A stretch of DNA of 10,543 bases from CAYMGQ01 sp964390055. GTDB lineage: Bacteria; Bacillota; Clostridia; Peptostreptococcales; Natronincolaceae. This document shows, in pieces, positions 6,684-10,543 of the stretch. Numbering within the stretch: the first letter of the stretch is position 1; the number at the start of each line of letters is the position of its first letter. Location: assembly GCA_964390055.1 (NCBI GenBank), contig CAYMGQ010000030.1:1-10543 (forward strand). The letters are read 5' to 3'. The notes beneath the pieces were generated by a model, which saw nothing but the letters and a program-made list of their open reading frames with translations, was not told the origin of the DNA and ran no database searches. The position numbers were made by a program, and so were the translations under genes.

Positions 6684-6754
6684 ATTTTTGTATTTTAAAA
6701 ACTTTTAAGGGTAATATAATTGGGAAGTGATATTAAAGCTGAGGGAGGCCTGCT

Positions 6755-6985
6755 ATGAAAAATCCTATAGATATAGATAATCTTTCTAAACAAATATATG
6801 AATTAAGAACAAAAATTGATAAATCCCAGGAACACCTATTTGCCATAGAAATGCTCCTGGTGGACAATAACAATAGCCAGCTAAAGGATGGAAGATTTAC
6901 CAATGACTTGGAAGAGCTAGATAAAAGCTTTGAAAGCCTATTGGAAAATATCCAAGCCCTGGAAAGTAAATTATATATCAAATAG
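6755..6985 (+). CDS. Small coiled-coil protein of unknown function
   Basis: I do not recognise this 76-residue protein. It is acidic and helical, with no signal peptide or membrane segment. Hydrophobic residues fall on clean heptad spacing twice: I7, L10, I14, L17, I21, L28, and L52, L55, F59, L62, I66, L69, L73. An Asn-rich break (about 36-50) separates them, so an antiparallel helical hairpin or coiled-coil dimer is likely. ATG 6755 has a strong GGGAGG SD eight bases upstream, and a TATAAT lies at 6715-6720. It diverges from cwlD and ends just before the hairpin at 6993-7016. It may be a partner or adaptor for another protein; nothing here says which. Confidence 0.75.
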   Translation: MKNPIDIDNLSKQIYELRTKIDKSQEHLFAIEMLLVDNNNSQLKDGRFTNDLEELDKSFESLLENIQALESKLYIK

Positions 6986-6992
6986 CCCTTAT

Positions 6993-7016
6993 AAAAACAC
7001 CCTTTCATTGAGGGTG
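6993..7016 (-). terminator. Intrinsic terminator of the tlpA-to-GGDEF operon
   Basis: Minus strand: CACCCT (7016-7011), loop CAATGAA, AGGGTG (7003-6998), then TTTTT (6997-6993). The stem is a perfect 6 bp directly followed by the U-run, 18 bp after the cyclase stop. It may also slow plus-strand transcripts from the coiled-coil gene, but the U-run is poorer that way. Confidence 0.85.
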
Positions 7017-7034
7017 ATTCTATTTATAATAATA

Positions 7035-8210
7035 TTAAAGTATAATTTCAACCCCGTTTTTACCCCGGGCCTTTACATTATAAAGGGCCCTATCGGCCAC
7101 CCTATAGCCCTCCCGATAGGAGGCAGACTTACCCCTAATTGGGGCAATACCAATACTAACAGTGATTTTAATTGTTTGACCATTAATAATAAAATCCTCA
7201 TCTTCTACCCTTTTCCTAATTTTTTCGCCAACCAATATACCCTGTCTGGCATCAGTATCTAATAATAAAAGGGCAAATTCTTCCCCCCCAATACGGGATA
7301 TAATATCCTTTTCCTTTAATTGTGACTTTAATAGGGCGGAAAATTTCCTAAGTAATGCATCTCCTGTGGGATGTCCATACTTATCATTTATTTCTTTAAA
7401 ATTGTCAATATCCAGGATTAGAAAACAAATTTGACTATTACTTTGCCCCAACAGACCTATTTCTTCCCTTGCCCTTTCTTCAAAATGCCTCCTATTGATT
7501 AAATTGGTCAAAAAATCAAGGCGTGCTAGCTCCTTTAATTCTTTATTTTTTTCCTCCAACTTTTGCTTCTGATACTCTATATAACTTTTCTGCTGAAAGT
7601 TCATTACACTATATCTCCATAAAATAAAGGATAACAACCACCCCAAACTGCTGACAGTTAATCCATTGATTCTATTGGATAGCAATATTGAAACCTCTGT
7701 TTGAGTAATTCCCATCATAAAAAAGTAAATAAGGTAGACTATTAAATAAATTATTAAACTATATAGGGGTTTAATCAAAAATATTAACCCACTAGCTATA
7801 CAGGCTAATAAGAATGGACTAATACTTAGAGTAATCAGTTGGTCAAGACTTACTATTAAAATACTAAGGAATAATATGGTCATAAGGGCTGTGTATTGAA
7901 CTACAGACATATACAAATTAACCTTAGGTTTTTTCCTAAGTTGGGAGGATGCTATAGCTAATATTAGCATTATCAATAGGTAGATAAGATGAACTATTAA
8001 CATTCCCCGTCTCCATATCATTTGGGTCTCATCTCCCGTGGGGGATTTCAAAAAAAATATCCCAAGCATTAGGACTCTCATGGTAACTGATAATATTGTT
8101 AAGTAGAATATCCTATTAATATTTATAAGGAGCATCTTATCCTCTATATCCCTATTCGATTTTAATATCTCCTCTAAATTTGTTATGATCTTAATTTTGC
8201 CCACCCCCAT
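7035..8210 (-). CDS. Membrane diguanylate cyclase (GGDEF domain)
   Basis: This 391-residue protein probably makes cyclic di-GMP from two GTP at the membrane. The N-terminal 200 residues hold about six membrane segments (34-54, 69-88, 104-122, 126-146, 149-168, 184-201) with no recognised sensor domain. A coiled linker (205-230) leads to the GGDEF domain: DFLTNLINRR (232-241), metal-binding LDIDNFKEIND (266-276), YGHPTGD (278-284) and the active signature RIGGEEF (306-312), then VSIGIA and ADRALYNVKARGKN. The site five residues ahead of GGEEF is KEKD (299-302) instead of RxxD, so classical product inhibition may be weak or absent. Its start overlaps the last 20 bases of the polyferredoxin gene, with AAGGA as a modest SD, implying translational coupling. 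It is the last gene of the operon. Catalytic residues look intact; the signal sensed is unknown. Confidence 0.93.
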   Translation of the reverse strand: MGVGKIKIITNLEEILKSNRDIEDKMLLININRIFYLTILSVTMRVLMLGIFFLKSPTGDETQMIWRRGMLIVHLIYLLIMLILAIASSQLRKKPKVNLYMSVVQYTALMTILFLSILIVSLDQLITLSISPFLLACIASGLIFLIKPLYSLIIYLIVYLIYFFMMGITQTEVSILLSNRINGLTVSSLGWLLSFILWRYSVMNFQQKSYIEYQKQKLEEKNKELKELARLDFLTNLINRRHFEERAREEIGLLGQSNSQICFLILDIDNFKEINDKYGHPTGDALLRKFSALLKSQLKEKDIISRIGGEEFALLLLDTDARQGILVGEKIRKRVEDEDFIINGQTIKITVSIGIAPIRGKSASYREGYRVADRALYNVKARGKNGVEIIL

Positions 8211-9054
8211 TTGTCATCCTTGCAATTGCACCCCGTGGACAGCTATTGATACATTCACCACAACGAATACACTCTATACTATTAGGCCTTTTATAGACCT
8301 CTATATTCATAGGGCATCTGTCCTGGCAGGCCCCACATTTATTACATAAGCCGTCATATATCTGATGTTTATATAGGGAAAAACTATTAAACAAGCCATA
8401 TATTGCCCCTAGGGGACAAATATATTTGCAAAAAGGCCTAGAGATAAATACACTAGCCAACACAATTATAATTAAAATAGCCAGTTTCCAATAGAATAAA
8501 TAGGACACTATTCCCCTGAGGCTGGAATTCATCAAAATTAATGGCAGGCCAGCCAATAATGTCCCCGAGGGACAAATCAGTTTGCAAAACCAAGGTGTCC
8601 CATATCCAGCAAAATTTCTAAAAAGCAGGGGCATTCCCAGTACAAAAACGCCTAATACAATAAATTTAAAATATCTTAAAAACCTATCTAGGGGGATTTT
8701 CCTTATCTTTTTACCTGGTATTTTGTATAATAAATCCTCTACTAGGCCAAAGGGACAAAGCCAACCACATACAAACCTCCCTAAAAACACCCCAATAAGC
8801 ATCAAAAAACCAATAATGTAAAAGGAAAACTTAAAATTCTTATCCCCCATCACGGCCTGTAGTGATCCTATGGGACATGAGGCTATAGCTCCGGGGCAGG
8901 AATAACAATTAAGTCCCGGAAGACAAATTTGCTTACTAGCCCCCCTATAAATTTTCCCCTCTATAAAACCTAGTAAATAACCATTGCTTATGGCAGTAAA
9001 GGCAAACTGTACCATAAACCGTATATTAGTGAAAGTTCTCTTAAATATTCTCAT
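8191..9054 (-). CDS. NapH/CcoG-like membrane polyferredoxin
   Basis: This 287-residue integral membrane iron-sulfur protein is of the NapH/NosR C-terminal type, which moves electrons across or along the cytoplasmic membrane. Membrane segments lie at about 13-30, 75-95, 128-146, 163-176 and 185-204. Loop cysteine motifs are CGWLCP (C96, C100), CKLICP (C157, C161) and CKYICP (C209, C213). A cysteine-rich N-terminal segment has C44, C50, C53 and C60. The C-terminus carries two [4Fe-4S] motifs, C237-C240-C243-C247 and C262-C265-C268-C272. Nitrate or nitrous-oxide reductase genes are absent, so a role in those pathways is unlikely here. The start ATG 9054 is four bases after the microprotein stop and has only a weak SD, so coupling is likely. 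With the thioredoxin lipoprotein and CXXC microprotein it may feed reducing power to extracytoplasmic thiols (inference). Confidence 0.88.
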   Translation of the reverse strand: MRIFKRTFTNIRFMVQFAFTAISNGYLLGFIEGKIYRGASKQICLPGLNCYSCPGAIASCPIGSLQAVMGDKNFKFSFYIIGFLMLIGVFLGRFVCGWLCPFGLVEDLLYKIPGKKIRKIPLDRFLRYFKFIVLGVFVLGMPLLFRNFAGYGTPWFCKLICPSGTLLAGLPLILMNSSLRGIVSYLFYWKLAILIIIVLASVFISRPFCKYICPLGAIYGLFNSFSLYKHQIYDGLCNKCGACQDRCPMNIEVYKRPNSIECIRCGECINSCPRGAIARMTNGGGQN

Positions 9055-9058
9055 ATCC

Positions 9059-9208
9059 CTAATTTAATCCAATACACTCTAGGCAAATTATATTAGATTT
9101 TCTTTCCACAATTTTATTTTCCCCTCTTGCCAGGCCATAGGCCATAAAAATTAGCCCTATTAAAAAAAGAATTGAGCCTGTTTTTAAATTCTTATTCTTA
9201 TAAATCAT
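9059..9208 (-). CDS. 49-residue membrane CXXC microprotein (CD1871A-like)
   Basis: The protein has a basic N-terminus (MIYKNKNLK), one membrane helix (about 11-27) and a C-terminal ICLECIGLN with a CxxC pair at C42 and C45. By the positive-inside rule the CxxC tail faces outward. It resembles the Clostridia family I know as CD1871A-family CXXC proteins, whose function is not established. I place the start at ATG 9208 because GAGGTGGG is a well-spaced SD and the ATG overlaps the tlpA stop as ATGA (9205-9208); the frame extends upstream to 9250 but only inside tlpA. It sits between a thioredoxin lipoprotein and a polyferredoxin, so it may shuttle electrons or disulfides between them. Confidence 0.82.
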   Translation of the reverse strand: MIYKNKNLKTGSILFLIGLIFMAYGLARGENKIVERKSNIICLECIGLN

Positions 9209-9765
9209 TTGCCCACCTCTTTTAGGACTTGCTCTATAAGTCCCTTCCATTCATCATAGTTGCCAGCCCCTTCTATAAAACCTATAATCTCCCCATCTTT
9301 ATCCACAAAATATGTAGTTGGGAAGGCCCTAACCTGACCTAGGATTTTTGATTCTAACATTTGCTCCGATACTAATAATTGTTGGAATTTGATGTCTCCC
9401 TCCCTTATAATGCCCTCTACCTCTGTCCTAATCTCATCTTCTAATCCTGCCCCAAACTCATATATTAACCCCTTGATTGCTACACCCTTATCCCTATATT
9501 CTTCATTTAACTTATCTAATATGGGTAATTCATTAATACAGGGAGGACAGCCACTATTCCAAAGATTTACAAGGGTTAATTTGTTTTGTGTGAAAATACT
9601 CCTATCCACCTTACCTCCCTCTAAATCTACAGTCTCCATACTAGTAAATAAATCGGGCTTTTCCAACACTTCCTCTTCCTCTTTTGATTTGCATCCCACC
9701 AAGGCTGATGCAGAAATTAAAATAAGTAATAATATAAGAAAGATACCCCTGCCAATCCCTCGCAT
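9205..9765 (-). CDS. TlpA-like thioredoxin-fold lipoprotein
   Basis: This 186-residue lipoprotein has a basic N-terminus, a hydrophobic core (about 8-22) and lipobox LVGC with lipidated C25. A short charged linker (26-45) leads to a thioredoxin fold with the active site CPPC at 73-76 (context LVNLWNSGCPPC). A FPTTYFVDKDG segment then supplies the cis-proline (the Pro before TT) and strand. It should act outside the membrane as a thiol-disulfide oxidoreductase, probably reducing. I chose ATG 9765 because AAGGAG lies eight bases upstream; a GTG at 9774 overlaps that SD. It is the first gene of the operon, behind the promoter at 9801-9829. Partner proteins are not identified; the following CXXC microprotein and polyferredoxin are the natural candidates for its electron source. 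Confidence 0.92.
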   Translation of the reverse strand: MRGIGRGIFLILLLILISASALVGCKSKEEEEVLEKPDLFTSMETVDLEGGKVDRSIFTQNKLTLVNLWNSGCPPCINELPILDKLNEEYRDKGVAIKGLIYEFGAGLEDEIRTEVEGIIREGDIKFQQLLVSEQMLESKILGQVRAFPTTYFVDKDGEIIGFIEGAGNYDEWKGLIEQVLKEVGK

Positions 9766-9800
9766 CCCAACCACTCCTTAAGGTTTATTTTATATATTAA

Positions 9801-9829
9801 ACTATATGTAATTTAAGCTAGCATTGCAA
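9801..9829 (-). promoter_or_regulatory. Sigma-A-type promoter of the tlpA operon
   Basis: Minus strand: -35 TTGCAA (9829-9824), 17-bp spacer, -10 TATAGT (9806-9801). The leader to ATG 9765 is about 30 nt. Good hexamers at ideal spacing, just downstream of the hairpin at 9842-9876. Confidence 0.7.
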
Positions 9830-9841
9830 ATCTTTATATAG

Positions 9842-9876
9842 AAAAACCGCCAGGGAATTTCTTCCTCAACGGTTTT
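9842..9876 (-). terminator. Terminator-like hairpin upstream of the tlpA promoter
   Basis: Minus strand: AAAACCG (9876-9870), an inner stem AGGAA / TTCCC closing a GAAA tetraloop, then CGGTTTT (9849-9843) and one further T. The outer 7 bp are perfect, with a 3-nt internal loop on each side. The U-run is part of the stem, so termination may be moderate. It would end transcripts from the 9880-10280 unit before they enter the tlpA operon. Confidence 0.5.
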
Positions 9877-9879
9877 GCT

Positions 9880-10141
9880 AGAGCCTTCATATTATATATT
9901 ATTATTTCAATATTATAATTTAATTATCGTACATTTTAATAGATAGGAGCAAACCCTTATTCTACTGAAATGTATAATATGGTGAATTAACCATTGGATA
10001 AGGGCTTGCCCATTACTATTAACTTTTTATATAAACTTAAAATAACTTAAGGGGTACCACTTCACTATACTTAAGTTGTTATTAATTAAAACCTCATTTT
10101 TTCTCAAGTTTAATACCTGGTATTTTGAATCTATGGTCAAT
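9880..10141 (-). other. Hairpin-rich non-coding stretch
   Basis: No supported gene. On minus-strand RNA, GCAAGCCCTTAT (10009-9998) pairs with ATAAGGGTTTGC (9960-9949) over 12 continuous bp, including one G-U pair. The 37-nt loop holds a nested hairpin, ATGGT/ACCAT. A second hairpin, AACTTAAG (10077-10070) with CTTAAGTT (10051-10044), is a perfect 8 bp with an 18-nt loop. Together with the promoter at 10268 and the hairpin at 9842 this looks like a structured transcript. I recognise no known RNA family in it. Confidence 0.35.
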
Positions 10142-10249
10142 TCAACCATTAAATGGTCCGGCCTGTAAACGCATAAACAAAGAGGCAATATGGTCAGCTC
10201 CCTTCTGGTGGGAAGTATTAGCTTTTAAAATATCCCTTTTATAACCCAT
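10142..10249 (-). CDS. Possible 35-residue protein, or 5' part of a broken gene
   Basis: The frame starts at ATG 10249 (MGYKRDILKANTSHQKG) and ends at TGA 10142. It looks protein-like, with mixed charged and hydrophobic residues, a helical stretch ADHIASLFMRLQ and codon use similar to neighbouring genes. There is no SD; the ATG is only about 12 nt from the predicted transcription start. The same frame continues past the TGA for 15 sense codons (IDHRFKIPGIKLEKK) to TGA 10094, also protein-like. It could be a short protein, a remnant with a nonsense change, or a recoded TGA. I do not recognise it. Confidence 0.3.
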   Translation of the reverse strand: MGYKRDILKANTSHQKGADHIASLFMRLQAGPFNG

Positions 10250-10267
10250 AAGTATTTAAATATTAAT

Positions 10268-10276
10268 ATTATACCA
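10268..10276 (-). promoter_or_regulatory. Extended -10 promoter for the 35-codon ORF region
   Basis: Minus-strand TGGTATAAT is a perfect extended -10 (hexamer 10268-10273). The -35 at 17 bp (GAGCAA, 10291-10296) is poor. It would start RNA near 10261, leaving a leader of about 12 nt to ATG 10249. Confidence 0.45.
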
Positions 10277-10333
10277 CATTTATCCCTGCCTTGCTCATAT
10301 AAAAACAAAAAGTCCCCATTACTGATTTATTCA

Positions 10334-10342
10334 TGTGGATAA
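10334..10342 (-). promoter_or_regulatory. Single perfect DnaA box
   Basis: TGTGGATAA on the plus strand is TTATCCACA on the minus strand, the same consensus as the cluster at 5790-5895. It is isolated, about 60 bp upstream of the -10 at 10268. One copy is weak evidence of function. Confidence 0.3.
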
Positions 10343-10406
10343 TTTTCTTATATTCAGACTATACCGTATCCATAACTAATAAGCGGCAAGTAATTAAAAA
10401 TTAACT

Positions 10407-10453
10407 AAAAAAGATACCCACTATTTATAATTGGAAATAGCCTTTTTGAGTAT
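10407..10453 (-). terminator. Terminator after the right-edge gene
   Basis: Minus strand: ATACTC (10453-10448) pairs with GGGTAT (10419-10414) with one G-U. An inner perfect stem CTATTT/AAATAG (10440-10435 with 10426-10421) has an 8-nt loop, and the hairpin is followed by C then TTTTTT (10412-10407). On the plus strand the same inner stem is followed by CCTTTTT, so it may work both ways. Confidence 0.55.
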
Positions 10454-10543
10454 TAAAATCCGGCCTTATAATAATACCAATTGTCGCGTATCTTTTCTGT
10501 ATAATATATATTATCTCCATGGGTTTCCTTCCACACCCAACCA
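10453..10543 (-). CDS. C-terminal fragment of a gene entering from the right
   Basis: A minus-strand frame open from the window edge encodes 29 residues rich in Trp and Tyr (GWVWKETHGDNIYYTEKIRD, then NWYYYKAGF) and stops at TAA 10453-10455. The stop abuts the terminator hairpin at 10407-10453, as expected for a gene end. The aromatic-rich composition resembles secreted or wall-binding beta-sheet repeats, but I cannot name a family. A second frame is also open here (stop inside the hairpin), so the frame choice rests on composition and on the stop's position before the terminator. Confidence 0.4.
   Translation of the reverse strand, partial: GWVWKETHGDNIYYTEKIRDNWYYYKAGF

Noticed and set aside
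9389..9781. Plus-strand 130-codon frame opposite tlpA
   Set aside because: It is antisense to a clear lipoprotein thioredoxin gene, Ser/Pro-rich as expected of a shadow frame, and has no ribosome site.
9998..10013. GGGCAAGCC on the minus strand, reminiscent of the cyclic di-GMP-I riboswitch
   Set aside because: The second conserved block (GACGCAAAGC-like) and the tetraloop-receptor arrangement are absent, so the match is short and probably accidental despite the GGDEF gene in the window.
10051..10066. Minus-strand GTGGTACC resembling the core of a T-box riboswitch
   Set aside because: Only the eight-base core fits. The expected CG-rich continuation, a specifier-bearing stem I, a following terminator and a downstream aminoacyl-tRNA synthetase or amino-acid gene are missing.
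10409..10496. Three-way-junction RNA closed by AAAAGATAC/GTATCTTTT, possibly a riboswitch
   Set aside because: The 9-bp pairing is real, but the same bases are better explained as the end of a coding frame followed by a terminator hairpin, and no purine- or guanidine-type conserved bases were found.

Overview
The window is most consistent with the chromosome of an anaerobic, endospore-forming member of the class Clostridia. The intergenic DNA is AT-rich, the Shine-Dalgarno (SD) sequences are strong and purine-rich, and the genes include a 2-oxoacid:ferredoxin oxidoreductase linked to butyrate kinase, a CwlD-type spore-cortex amidase, a LysM protein and a CXXC microprotein of a type I associate with Clostridia. 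There are no rRNA or tRNA genes, no transposase and no CRISPR array. Genus cannot be fixed from the sequence alone.

Region 1 (1-4385). A minus-strand operon reads buk, a two-cluster ferredoxin, then the alpha, beta and gamma subunits of a 2-oxoacid:ferredoxin oxidoreductase. The likely job is oxidative decarboxylation of branched-chain 2-oxoacids to acyl-CoA with reduction of ferredoxin, followed by ATP formation from the acyl-phosphate by the kinase. The phosphotransacylase needed between these steps is not in the window. A LysR-family regulator diverges from buk. The 303-309 bp between them hold a good promoter on each strand and a perfect 19-bp interrupted dyad with T-N11-A geometry. Downstream of the operon a LysM gene runs off the left edge. 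Its leader carries a perfect 11-nt complement of its own SD, flanking a nest of TATACTAT palindromes.

Region 2 (5283-6985). A four-helix DUF360/'phage holin'-type membrane protein gene converges on cwlD. The 117-bp gap between them holds five same-orientation DnaA-box-like sites, two of them perfect TTATCCACA. A 76-residue coiled-coil protein of unknown function diverges from cwlD.

Region 3 (6986-9880). A minus-strand operon runs from a good sigma-A promoter to an intrinsic terminator: a TlpA-like thioredoxin lipoprotein, a 49-residue membrane CXXC microprotein, a NapH-like polyferredoxin and a membrane GGDEF diguanylate cyclase. Each junction is tight or overlapping. The first three look like an electron route from cytoplasmic ferredoxin to extracytoplasmic thiols; the cyclase is translationally coupled to it.

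Region 4 (9880-10543). No long gene is present. The stretch holds an extended -10 promoter, a 35-codon ORF whose frame continues 15 codons past an in-frame TGA, several hairpins, a terminator-like hairpin at the left end, and at the right edge what is probably the C-terminus of a minus-strand gene followed by its terminator. The middle looks like a short, structured minus-strand transcription unit that I cannot assign to a known RNA class.
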